From: Parasphingopyxis lamellibrachiae
Lineage (GTDB): Bacteria; Pseudomonadota; Alphaproteobacteria; Sphingomonadales; Sphingomonadaceae
Reading direction: 5' to 3'
DNA: 64,000 nt
Assembly: GCF_003385775.1 (NCBI RefSeq)
Contig: NZ_QRDP01000004.1
Location: 2,630,957-2,694,956 of the forward strand
A program made the translations under genes and the position numbers. The notes beneath the pieces are model-generated. The model was not told the origin of the DNA, ran no database searches, and saw nothing but the letters and a program-made list of their open reading frames with translations. How positions within the stretch are numbered: position 1 is the stretch's first letter; each line of letters opens with the position of its first letter. Shown here piece after piece: positions 26,364 through 33,631 of this stretch.

Positions 26364-27572
26364 CTAACTGTCGTCGTCTTGAGACTGGCGCTGTGGGATG
26401 ACCTCGTCGCCCGGATTGAGAAATGCGCCCGCCGAGCGCACGACCCGCTCATTGCCCTCAAGACCCTCGCGGACAGTGATGCCGGCGCTGCCGACCGAAC
26501 CGATGGTAATATCACGGCGTTCGACGATATTCTCTGGCGTGATGATATAGACATAATTGCCCCGAGCATCGCTTTGTACTGCGGATTCCGGCAGCATCGG
26601 TGCGTCGATAGAACCGCTGACGATCTCTGCGCTGGCGAACCCGCCGGGGCGCAGCCCTTCCTGATAGGAAAGCGCTATGCTGGCGGTGCCCTGTCGGCTC
26701 TGGCCGTCAATGGTGGGGGAAAGCTGCCAGATCTGGCCCTCAAAAGTCTGATCGGTGCCAGTCGGTGTGATGGTCGCGCTCTGGCCGATCGACATCCGGG
26801 TAAGGTCGGACTCGGACACCTGCGCATTCATTTCCATTTCGCCGCCCCGGGCCAGCACGAACAGTGCGCCGCTGCCGGCGCTCACAACCTGTCCGGGCTC
26901 GGCATTGCGTTCGAGGACCAGGCCTGCCGCCGGTGCGCGGATGGCGAGCCTTCCGGCGCGAGCGCGCAATTCGTTAAGCTGGGCGCCTGCGACATTCACG
27001 CGCGCCCGAGCCGCGTCTCGCGTTGCAGTTTTGCGGTCGATATCGGCCTGACTGATAAAACCGCGGGCCACGAGCTGCATCGCCCGGTCGAGTTCGGCCT
27101 GGGCAAGGGCGAGGTCGGAACGTGCGACTTCGACCTGGGCCGCCGCAGAATTGACCTGCTGTGACTGCACGGAGCTTTCGATGGTGGCGAGTACCTGTCC
27201 TGCACCGACCCAGTCACCTGCATCGACCAGTACACGTGCGATCTGGCCGCCTTCTCCGGCAACGCCGACTGGCATTTCCCGTCGCGCTGCCAATGTCCCG
27301 CTCGCAGAGATTGTGTTGGATATGGCTTCCGAACCGGGCACGATAACGGTCACTGTCGGCAACACCCGCGCCGGGCCGCCTTCGCCACCGGCTGCGCCAG
27401 CATTCTCGCCGGCGCCGCCTTGGAACATGAAATAGGCAGCAAGAACGGCGAGCGCCCCGACTACTACGCCGACAATGATGAAACGACGCCGCCTGTCGGC
27501 CCGCCGTTCTTCTGCTTCAAATTCGTTCATCGGTTCGGAAACTCCGTCCGCGAAGCTCTGTTCAATATTCAT
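26364..27572 (-). CDS. RND efflux periplasmic adaptor subunit
   Basis: Membrane fusion protein linking the RND permease to an outer-membrane channel. 402 residues: a cytoplasmic acidic/arginine start (NEFEAEERRADRRRR), one membrane anchor, a biotinyl-lipoyl-like half (VLVDAGDWVGAGQVLATIES), a coiled-coil hairpin and a second lipoyl half (AGLVLERNAEPGQVVSAG), then beta-barrel domains. ATG 27572 is favoured over the in-frame ATG 27590 because AGGTGG lies 5-6 bases ahead. The divergent spacer to the SIMPL gene carries an inverted repeat. Confidence 0.93.
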   Translation of the reverse strand: MNIEQSFADGVSEPMNEFEAEERRADRRRRFIIVGVVVGALAVLAAYFMFQGGAGENAGAAGGEGGPARVLPTVTVIVPGSEAISNTISASGTLAARREMPVGVAGEGGQIARVLVDAGDWVGAGQVLATIESSVQSQQVNSAAAQVEVARSDLALAQAELDRAMQLVARGFISQADIDRKTATRDAARARVNVAGAQLNELRARAGRLAIRAPAAGLVLERNAEPGQVVSAGSGALFVLARGGEMEMNAQVSESDLTRMSIGQSATITPTGTDQTFEGQIWQLSPTIDGQSRQGTASIALSYQEGLRPGGFASAEIVSGSIDAPMLPESAVQSDARGNYVYIITPENIVERRDITIGSVGSAGITVREGLEGNERVVRSAGAFLNPGDEVIPQRQSQDDDS

Positions 27573-27696
27573 GTCTGCCACCTTGGCCATACTCCGCTGT
27601 GCCTTACTGCCATACTGTATTACATAAATAAAACACAAGGCTCAAGTCGGAAGTGAATCTGCCATTCGTTTACGTTTTTTTGCACTGCAAAATCAA

Positions 27697-27721
27697 GGTA
27701 AACTGCCGTAGGGAGTTTACC
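27697..27721. promoter_or_regulatory. GGTAAAC/GTTTACC inverted repeat in the divergent efflux/SIMPL spacer
   Basis: GGTAAAC (27697-27703) and GTTTACC (27715-27721) are a perfect 7-bp inverted repeat, 11 bp apart; a further CGTTTACG lies at 27667-27674. It is in the 225-bp divergent spacer, 125-150 bp from the adaptor start and about 77-100 bp from the SIMPL start. A TetR/MarR-like regulator site is plausible but no regulator gene is near. Confidence 0.4.
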
Positions 27722-27797
27722 GTTCATCGAAGCGAAACCCCCAATCTGCTCCGATTGGGAGCGGATATCTCTGCACATGCAATCTTGGAGTATGATG

Positions 27798-28523
27798 ATG
27801 AAAAACATGGCTCTCCTTCTGGCTGCCGCCTGTTCGACCGTTTCGATTGGATCGACTGCCTCCGCCCAGATCGTGACACCGGCACCGGTAATAGAAGGTA
27901 CGCGACTCAATATCGTTGCGATCGGCGAGTCGCGCCAGGTTCCCGATATTGCGGTAATCAATGCCGGCGTTGTCACCGAGGCGCCCTCCGCCACGGCTGC
28001 GCTTTCCGACAATAGCCGCCGCATGCAGGCGGTGTTCCGGGCGCTGGATGCAGCGGGTATAGAGGAACGCGATATCCAGACTGCCTCGATCAACCTGAAT
28101 GCACGTTATGACTATTCGGACCGCAGCGAGCCAAGGCTTCTCGGCTATACCGCTTCTAATCAACTGACCGTCCGCTTTCGCGAGATCGCGCGGGCAGGGG
28201 CGATAATCGACACGCTGGTGGCGCAGGGCGTCAACCAGATCAACGGGCCGAGTCTGCAGATCGACGAGCTCGATGCGGCAATGGACGAAGCGCGCCGCGA
28301 TGCTATTGCCAAGGCGCGACAGCGGGCCGAACTCTATGCAGCGGCGGCAGGCATGCAGGTCGTGCGCATAGTGGCTATCAGCGAAGCGGGGGCGGCGCGC
28401 TCACCGGTGGCGCTGGCTGGACGTGCGATGGCGATGGATACGGCTGAATCGGCTCCGTTGCAGATCGCGGCCGGCGAGCAGCGGTTGACGGCGAACATTT
28501 CCGTGATGTTCGAGCTCCAATGA
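27798..28523 (+). CDS. SIMPL-domain (DUF541) exported protein
   Basis: A 241-residue secreted or periplasmic protein. Residues 1-24 are a signal peptide (ends STASAQ). The mature domain begins LNIVAIGESRQVPDIAVINAGVV, typical of SIMPL proteins such as E. coli YggE, which is linked to reduced oxidative damage. Three ATGs are in frame (27792, 27795, 27798); GGAG at 27787-27790 is best spaced for 27798. Diverges from the RND efflux operon. The hairpin after the gene is probably the terminator of the opposite gene too. Confidence 0.85.
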   Translation: MKNMALLLAAACSTVSIGSTASAQIVTPAPVIEGTRLNIVAIGESRQVPDIAVINAGVVTEAPSATAALSDNSRRMQAVFRALDAAGIEERDIQTASINLNARYDYSDRSEPRLLGYTASNQLTVRFREIARAGAIIDTLVAQGVNQINGPSLQIDELDAAMDEARRDAIAKARQRAELYAAAAGMQVVRIVAISEAGAARSPVALAGRAMAMDTAESAPLQIAAGEQRLTANISVMFELQ

Positions 28524-28525
28524 CG

Positions 28526-28556
28526 AAAAGGGCCGCGCGATCCTCTCGCGCGGCCC
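28526..28556 (-). terminator. GC-rich terminator of the GlsB-like gene
   Basis: GGGCCGCGCGA (28530-28540) and TCGCGCGGCCC (28546-28556) form an 11-bp perfect stem with a 5-nt loop. On the minus strand it is followed by TTTTCG, so it ends the GlsB-like gene. It also lies just after the SIMPL stop. Confidence 0.75.
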
Positions 28557-28581
28557 CGACAGTATCGGTCAGGTTCGGCGA

Positions 28582-28860
28582 TTACCGTACGCGCCCGCGC
28601 TGGATAAGGTTCATGATCGCAAGCAGGACGATCGCCCCGCCAAAGGCGACCAGCAATGTCTCCACGTTGAACGCATTGTCGCGCAGCCGCTCGGATGCTC
28701 CGCCTGCGACCAGACCGTAGGCGAACCGGCCCAGGATGGAGCCGATACAGCCGACAACGATGTTCCAGAAGATGCCCATCGACGCGTCGCGATTCATGAC
28801 GAGGCTTGCCAGCCAACCGATCACGCCGCCGACCGCCAGTGCAATAATCCAACCCCACAT
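28582..28860 (-). CDS. GlsB/YeaQ/YmgE-family stress-response membrane protein
   Basis: A 92-residue inner-membrane protein with three hydrophobic segments. The glycine-rich opening MWGWIIALAVGGVIGWLAS and VVGCIGSILGRFAYG match the family found in general stress responses of Gram-negative bacteria. ATG 28860 has GGGAGAGAGACT ahead; the frame continues upstream but without family similarity. Convergent with the SIMPL gene across a strong hairpin. Confidence 0.88.
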   Translation of the reverse strand: MWGWIIALAVGGVIGWLASLVMNRDASMGIFWNIVVGCIGSILGRFAYGLVAGGASERLRDNAFNVETLLVAFGGAIVLLAIMNLIQRGRVR

Positions 28861-28960
28861 AGTCTCTCTCCCTGTATTGCCAACAGTCGGTAGCACCATC
28901 ATCCAGATGGTGCCGCGAATCGACTGTGCGATGGAGGGAGCCTAGTGGCATCGGTGCCAA

Positions 28961-29002
28961 AAACAAATTCCCCGGCCGCCGACGGAGTTGGCGACCGGGG
29001 AA
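28961..29002 (-). terminator. intrinsic terminator of sciP
   Basis: TTCCCCGG (28968-28975) pairs perfectly with CCGGGGAA (28995-29002), the stem extended by GCCGCC against GGCGA with one mismatch. On the minus strand TTTGTTTTTG follows. Confidence 0.78.
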
Positions 29003-29059
29003 CCCGTTGCTCGCTGGCGGCCGCTGATCGACCGTGCGACAATTCCGATTATTTCAGAT

Positions 29060-29359
29060 CTAGTATTTCTGCTGGCGCTCGTAGAGCGATTTATAGTGCT
29101 GGATCCGCGTGACACGCAGCCCGGGCATGCCCGACCGATCGATGGCCCTTTGCCAGCTGGCAAACTCTTCGACCGTCAGGTCATAGCGATCGCAGGCCTC
29201 GTCGACCGACAGCAGCCCGCCATTGACGGCGGCCACTACCTCGGCCTTGCGACGCACGACCCAGCGTCGGGTCGAAGGTGGCGGAAGGGAATCAAGTGTG
29301 AGCGGCTCTCCCAAGGGGCCGATGACTTGCGCCGGACGTATCTTTTGGTTCTCGATCAT
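29060..29359 (-). CDS. sciP: DUF1153 CtrA-inhibitor, SciP-type
   Basis: Small helix-turn-helix protein of 99 residues. In Caulobacter SciP binds near CtrA sites and blocks CtrA-activated transcription in swarmer/G1 cells. The core RRWVVRRKAEVVAAVNGGLLS, then EACDRYDLTVEEFASWQRAI, is almost identical to the Caulobacter protein from memory, and IGPLGEPLTLDSLPPP is conserved. ATG 29359 has GAGGAAATA ahead; the frame is open another 19 codons. A dyad upstream and a strong terminator downstream suggest a single-gene unit. Confidence 0.93.
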   Translation of the reverse strand: MIENQKIRPAQVIGPLGEPLTLDSLPPPSTRRWVVRRKAEVVAAVNGGLLSVDEACDRYDLTVEEFASWQRAIDRSGMPGLRVTRIQHYKSLYERQQKY

Positions 29360-29456
29360 TATTTCCTCAATGGGATCCTTCGATCCTTGCTTGGTCGTCA
29401 GCATTACGATGAACACCTTGTAAGCAAAGCTCGTTGAAAAAAGGCTGAAATGCCAA

Positions 29457-29491
29457 GGTAAATAGGCACTTTACCAACCTTTCTTGTTGGT
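29457..29491. promoter_or_regulatory. two overlapping inverted repeats upstream of sciP
   Basis: GGTAAA-N7-TTTACC (29457-29475) and ACCAAC-N7-GTTGGT (29473-29491) are both perfect and share three bases. They lie 98-132 bp upstream of the sciP ATG and overlap the 3' end of the next gene. The half-sites resemble but do not match a CtrA site. Confidence 0.4.
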
Positions 29492-29869
29492 TACCGGGAT
29501 GTACGAAATCGGCACAGCGGGGTTGAAACAACCCTTTAATGCCTGCCCCTGTCCCATGACGTTCATACCTTCGGCGCCTGGTCGCGGCGCGAACACCGTG
29601 ATCAGCGCCTCGATTGCAGCCATCTGGCTAGCCCCCCCCATTGCAAGGCGCGTTGCAAGCCTGCTCGTCGGCTGCGCAGCCTGTGCTGCGGCCAGGAAAG
29701 CCACAAGTGCGTGAAAGTCCGGCTTGATACTGCCGGCCGCATCCATGCGATTGCCAAAGGAAGTGAAACTCATGTCCATGGAGCAGCGTAATAGGGACGA
29801 AGGTTGAAAACGTGGTAAAGGCGCTGGCAACGCTTTGGTGAGGATTTGCGGACCGATTTTACCGATCAT
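29471..29869 (-). CDS. hypothetical protein
   Basis: Up to 132 residues with no family I recognise. From ATG 29779 the product (102 residues) is MDMSFTSFGNRMDAAGSIKPD, then an Ala-rich helical segment, and ends VPISYIPVTNKKGW. The longer start at 29869 has a weak GGAT ahead but adds a basic, proline-rich leader. It overlaps no other gene, is collinear with sciP and diverges from mnmA. Coding is plausible from codon pattern but not proven. Confidence 0.45.
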   Translation of the reverse strand: MIGKIGPQILTKALPAPLPRFQPSSLLRCSMDMSFTSFGNRMDAAGSIKPDFHALVAFLAAAQAAQPTSRLATRLAMGGASQMAAIEALITVFAPRPGAEGMNVMGQGQALKGCFNPAVPISYIPVTNKKGW

Positions 29870-29898
29870 GGTTATCCGGGCGATAATGCGAACCGCAT
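29858..29898 (+). promoter_or_regulatory. possible mnmA promoter with dyad
   Basis: TTTACC (29858-29863) and GATAAT (29882-29887) are 18 bp apart, a weak sigma-70-like pair; ATGCG-AAC-CGCAT (29886-29898) is a perfect 13-bp dyad overlapping the -10. Inferred from pattern only. Confidence 0.3.
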
Positions 29899-29940
29899 TG
29901 CCCTTTGCGCGCGGCGCTACGAAACACTAAATGGCCCTGT

Positions 29941-31053
29941 ATGATGAACGCAGATTTCGATCTTGACCGTCCGGCGAGCGAAAGCCGTATCGTCGTTGCC
30001 ATGTCCGGCGGCGTCGATTCATCGGTTGTCGCCGCGCTTGCTGCGAAGACTGGTGCCGAGGTAATCGGTATCACGCTGCAGCTGTACGATCATGGCGAAG
30101 CAACGGGCCGCACCGGCAGCTGCTGCGCTGGGCAGGATATCCGCGACGCGCGCGCCGTTGCCGAAAAACTCGGCATCGCCCATTACGTGTTCGACTATGA
30201 AAGTCGTTTCCGCGAATCGGTGATCGACGATTTTGCCGACGAATATATGGCCGGGCGGACACCCATCCCGTGCATCCGCTGCAACCAGAGTGTGAAGTTT
30301 AAGGACCTGTTGGACATGGCTCGCGACCTGGGTGCCGATTGCCTGGCGACTGGCCATTATGTGCGCCGGGTCATGGGCGAGAGCGGTCCCGAACTCCACC
30401 GGGCGCTCGATCCGGCGCGCGACCAGAGCTACTTCCTGTTCGCGACAACGCAGGACCAGCTCGATTATCTGCGTTTTCCTTTGGGTGGAATGCCGAAAAC
30501 CCAGGTGCGAGAGATTGCCAAAGAGCTTGGCCTTGGCGTGGCACTCAAGCCTGACAGCCAGGATATCTGTTTCGTGCCGGACGGCGATTATGCCAAGATC
30601 GTGAAGAAGGTCCGGCCCGAGGCGGGCGAGGGCGGAAAAATCGTGACGCGGTCTGGCGAGGTGCTCGGCGAGCACAAAGGCCTGATCCACTATACGGTCG
30701 GCCAGCGTCGCGGGCTCGAGATCGGAGGCCAGCCCGAACCGCTTTATGTCGTAAAGCTGGAGCCCGAGACGCGCCGTGTTGTGGTCGGGCCGAAATCGGC
30801 GCTGGCAGTGACCGCAGCGCGGATCGAGGATCTGAACTGGCTGGGCGAGGCTTTCGAGGGGGAGATGACGGCCAAGGTCCGCTCCCTCTCAAAACCCGCT
30901 CCAGCCCGCTTCGATGGAGCACGAGTGGTTTTCGACACGCCCGAATTCGGTGTGGCTCCCGGGCAGGCGGCTGTCCTCTATGCGGGCGACCGCGTTATGG
31001 GCGGCGGCTGGATCGCGGAAACGGAAGCTGCCGAAGAGGTGTTGGCGGCCTGA
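29941..31053 (+). CDS. mnmA: tRNA-specific 2-thiouridylase MnmA
   Basis: Adds sulfur to wobble U34 of tRNA-Lys, Glu and Gln; the tRNA-Glu(TTC) in this window would be a substrate. 370 residues: PP-loop ATPase motif SGGVDSS at 22-28, the first catalytic cysteine in [16 protein letters not shown], and the second in [15 protein letters not shown], with the [10 protein letters not shown] tail domain. Starts ATG-ATG; no convincing ribosome site is visible. Confidence 0.95.
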   Translation: MMNADFDLDRPASESRIVVAMSGGVDSSVVAALAAKTGAEVIGITLQLYDHGEATGRTGSCCAGQDIRDARAVAEKLGIAHYVFDYESRFRESVIDDFADEYMAGRTPIPCIRCNQSVKFKDLLDMARDLGADCLATGHYVRRVMGESGPELHRALDPARDQSYFLFATTQDQLDYLRFPLGGMPKTQVREIAKELGLGVALKPDSQDICFVPDGDYAKIVKKVRPEAGEGGKIVTRSGEVLGEHKGLIHYTVGQRRGLEIGGQPEPLYVVKLEPETRRVVVGPKSALAVTAARIEDLNWLGEAFEGEMTAKVRSLSKPAPARFDGARVVFDTPEFGVAPGQAAVLYAGDRVMGGGWIAETEAAEEVLAA

Positions 31054-31130
31054 CGGCCTCCAGTTTCTCCACCATCGCGAAATTCAAAGCTTGCCGTCTT
31101 CCCGCGCTGGACATTTTTCGCAAGAGCATT

Positions 31131-31150
31131 ATGTGATAATGTATCATCAT
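31131..31150 (+). promoter_or_regulatory. Zur-like dyad upstream of the MerC gene
   Basis: TGATA-ATG-TATCA (31134-31146) is a perfect dyad extended by ATG/CAT on the outside, 18-37 bases before the MerC-type start codon. A/T-rich dyads of this shape are typical of Fur/Zur-family sites; the bound regulator is inference. Confidence 0.4.
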
Positions 31151-31167
31151 AGTGATAGGCGATTGAA

Positions 31168-31560
31168 ATGGGCATAGGCAGTGCAGCTAGCCAAGACAGG
31201 ATAGAACGCGTCGCAATAGGGGCCTCCCTGTTGTGCCTTGTCCATTGTCTGGTTTTGCCCATCGCTTTTGCGACACTTCCCTTCCTCGCAAATACCATGC
31301 CGATCCCGGAACAGGTGCATGTCTGGCTGCTCGCCTTTGTCATTCCAGCGGCTGGGATTGCCCTGTTGTCCGGTTACCTGAGCCATCGCGATATCCGGCC
31401 ATGCCTCGCCGGTAGCGCCGGTCTTATGCTGCTAGCATCGGCGACGCTGTTGCTGGTGGAGACAGCCTGGGAAATGCCGTTTACTGTTATTGGAAGTTTG
31501 GCCCTCATTCTTGCGCATGCTCTCAACTGGTCGCTGCGCCACGCCTGCCGTCGAGGGTAA
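31168..31560 (+). CDS. MerC-domain membrane protein
   Basis: A 130-residue inner-membrane protein with four hydrophobic helices. The metal-binding CLVHCLVLP motif in the first helix is the MerC signature for mercury or another soft/divalent metal. There is no mer operon, MerR or reductase around it. The dyad in front suggests metal-responsive control, and a role in zinc or iron handling is as likely as mercury transport. The neighbouring gene is convergent. Confidence 0.78.
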   Translation: MGIGSAASQDRIERVAIGASLLCLVHCLVLPIAFATLPFLANTMPIPEQVHVWLLAFVIPAAGIALLSGYLSHRDIRPCLAGSAGLMLLASATLLLVETAWEMPFTVIGSLALILAHALNWSLRHACRRG

Positions 31561-31613
31561 TACTGTCAGTTCGGTCTATCGCTAAACTTCACCAAACGCT
31601 TTGCGAGCAGGCA

Positions 31614-32396
31614 TCACCGCCGGCGATCATCATAATCGAACCGGATTCTTACCCAGGCGCCGACCTGCGATTCTCCGCCGATTCGGGGTGGGCGCACGCG
31701 AAACTGCCATGTCGCGGCAAGCAGCGATCGACCGATATTCGATCCGTGCGGATGCTCAGCGAGAAGCTCGCAATTTTCGACGCGATATTCGGGCATGGTC
31801 TGGCAGATGATGAGGGCCCAGCCCGGTCCCCGAGCGGTGTCCAGATAGCCATCCAGTTCATCTGGTCGTGGTTCGTAATACCAGGAGGCCGCATAGAGCG
31901 GTTCGCCATTCGGGCCTGCACCTTCGACTCGTTGTGAATCGCCGCCCCCTCTCCGCGCGCGCGGAGCCGGCGGACCCATCGTCTCTCCATTGGTCGGCGC
32001 TGGCGGGGCCGGGCGGGCGGGTATGTCGGCGATGTCCAGAGGGGCCGCTTGCTGCCGCGTATAGGGGAGCAACGGCGCGGGAACGCGCTCAGCCGGAGTG
32101 TCATCCGGTCTGACGGTATCCGGTTCGGGCGCCGGTTGGGGCTGGCTGGCCTGTTGCGGAACCTCCGGTCCGGCCTCTGCCGGAGAGGGAGGCGCGGCCC
32201 TCGGGGGGCTTAGGGTGAAGCTGGACATGGGAACGACTTCACGTTCTTCCTCTGCATTCGATTGATTCAGGGTTAGCAACAGAAAGAGCAGGAGTGCCTC
32301 GATAAACACCACGAACAGCACGGCGCCGGCCCGCCGCCCAAGCTTTTCGCGGATCCGGTCTGGCAGCAGGCTGGATATGGGAGGGGTCGACTGCAA
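31614..32396 (-). CDS. TonB-like proline-rich membrane-anchored protein
   Basis: A 260-residue protein with one N-terminal membrane helix (residues 23-43), a long proline- and glutamine-rich periplasmic linker (residues 60-150) and a C-terminal globular part (residues 165-260) ending ATWQFRVRPPRIGG, reminiscent of TonB C-domains. No exbB/exbD is next to it, so energy coupling is not certain. It could instead be a stand-alone envelope protein. Alpha-type start at ATG 32396; no other start is obvious. Confidence 0.6.
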   Translation of the reverse strand: MQSTPPISSLLPDRIREKLGRRAGAVLFVVFIEALLLFLLLTLNQSNAEEEREVVPMSSFTLSPPRAAPPSPAEAGPEVPQQASQPQPAPEPDTVRPDDTPAERVPAPLLPYTRQQAAPLDIADIPARPAPPAPTNGETMGPPAPRARRGGGDSQRVEGAGPNGEPLYAASWYYEPRPDELDGYLDTARGPGWALIICQTMPEYRVENCELLAEHPHGSNIGRSLLAATWQFRVRPPRIGGESQVGAWVRIRFDYDDRRR

Positions 32397-32752
32397 GAAG
32401 AGGCTCCGAGGCTGCGCTCCATCTTATGTGCGCGTTCAAGTTCACGGGTGTTGGGAGACTATCGGGGTAATTGTAGTACCGCGGATGAGCACCCGCTTAC
32501 AGAGTTAAGAACGGTTATCCGCAATGAAGAACGCTGTCGCCGAACCCATGCAATTTGCAGCCGACAGGAGTGGTGCTCGATAGCAACAACAAATCACGCC
32601 TCGAAACGGAAGTTGCAATAAGCTTTGTCCCAGTAATCTAATATTCCTAACGTAGAGTCGTGCGTCCTGTGGCTTGGTGTGGTATAACTACATCGGTCAG
32701 TGTTGCATAAAAACCCAAAGAGAGGAGTGCTGGCGCATCATTGGAGTGAACC
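32397..32752. other. 356-bp intergenic leader
   Basis: No gene, tRNA or clear terminator was seen. The stretch is more A/T-rich than the genes around it. TATAAC (about 32683-32688) preceded by TGTGG is a possible extended -10 for the gene at 32753, whose start has ATTGGAGTGAACC ahead and a second GAGAGGAG further up. A small RNA cannot be ruled out. Confidence 0.4.
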
Positions 32753-33316
32753 ATGGGACAACAAATTTTTGATGGAAACGGCAGAAAGATAGGATCGGTC
32801 AAATCAGATCAGGAAGTCTTTGATCAACAGTTGGCGGCACTGATGATAGTTGGTGCGGGCCTCGCACTTTACGCGCTTGCCATGGCAGTCGCAGCAGTCC
32901 TCGCGGCGATATCGGCCCCATTCCTACCGATATTTTTGGCCGCCTATATGATGCTTGATATTTTGAATAATGCGGGTGGCTGGTACGGGATATTCGCCGA
33001 ACCGGTCGGGGTCTGTGTCGTCGCCTTAGGATTCTGGGCGCTCTGGAGCTCTAGATCGTTTCGAATTGTGTATCTCGGGACCGAGTGGGCTGTCGTAGTA
33101 TTTTTCGCATTCTCCTGGGCAAAGGGGGATGGAAACTACGTGGTTGGCAGCGTGGTAGCTGCCTTAACGGTGTTGGTCGGCGTTATGCTCCTGACTTATA
33201 TCGATAGCAGGGCCGAGCCCGCCAAAGCGAAAATATCGGCTTGGGTAAAGCACTGGAAGGACACCATCGTGGGCGCCAATGCCTCCCTATGGAAGTGGCT
33301 CAAGAACGCACCCTAA
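32753..33316 (+). CDS. orphan membrane protein, unknown function
   Basis: A 187-residue protein that I do not recognise. It has a polar N-terminus (GQQIFDGNGRKIGSVKSDQE), four to five hydrophobic helices from residue 30 to 145, and a Lys/Trp-rich C-terminal tail (KISAWVKHWKDT). Codons are more A/T-rich than most neighbours, which may mark recent transfer. ATG 32753 has GGAG six bases ahead. Its 3' end overlaps the convergent small Cys protein by 30 bp. Confidence 0.65.
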   Translation: MGQQIFDGNGRKIGSVKSDQEVFDQQLAALMIVGAGLALYALAMAVAAVLAAISAPFLPIFLAAYMMLDILNNAGGWYGIFAEPVGVCVVALGFWALWSSRSFRIVYLGTEWAVVVFFAFSWAKGDGNYVVGSVVAALTVLVGVMLLTYIDSRAEPAKAKISAWVKHWKDTIVGANASLWKWLKNAP

Positions 33317-33607
33317 ACCTTCGCGGAACTGCGCCGAACGGCTGGCGAGCAGCGGAACACTGGCGGTGATCCGTTTATTTTCTTCATCCTCGGCGACGGA
33401 GATCATCTCCATGCCGGGCTCATAGTCGTTGTAGCAGCTCTCCATGTCGCGCCCGCCGATATAGCGGCACGAACACACGACATGCGCGCCATAGCCCACG
33501 CCGAGTTCAATGGTCGGTTTCATGCGCACAGCATAAGTAACGGCCGCAACCAGCAGAATGAGTAGGATGACAATCGTGGCGGTGAGAAAAGGGCGCTTCA
33601 CTTTCAT
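33287..33607 (-). CDS. small exported protein with four cysteines
   Basis: A 106-residue protein with an N-terminal membrane or signal helix (residues 8-27) and a mature region with VVCSCRYIGG, MESCYNDYE and GLGCVLEP: four cysteines placed for two disulfides. Starts at ATG 33607 in preference to the open frame further up, as the anchor begins there. The end overlaps the membrane protein gene by 30 bp, and the start faces the serine hydrolase start at 24 bp, so they may share a control region. Function unknown. Confidence 0.65.
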   Translation of the reverse strand: MKVKRPFLTATIVILLILLVAAVTYAVRMKPTIELGVGYGAHVVCSCRYIGGRDMESCYNDYEPGMEMISVAEDEENKRITASVPLLASRSAQFREGLGCVLEPLP

Positions 33608-33631
33608 GGCGTCCAGACGTAGCCTGATGCG

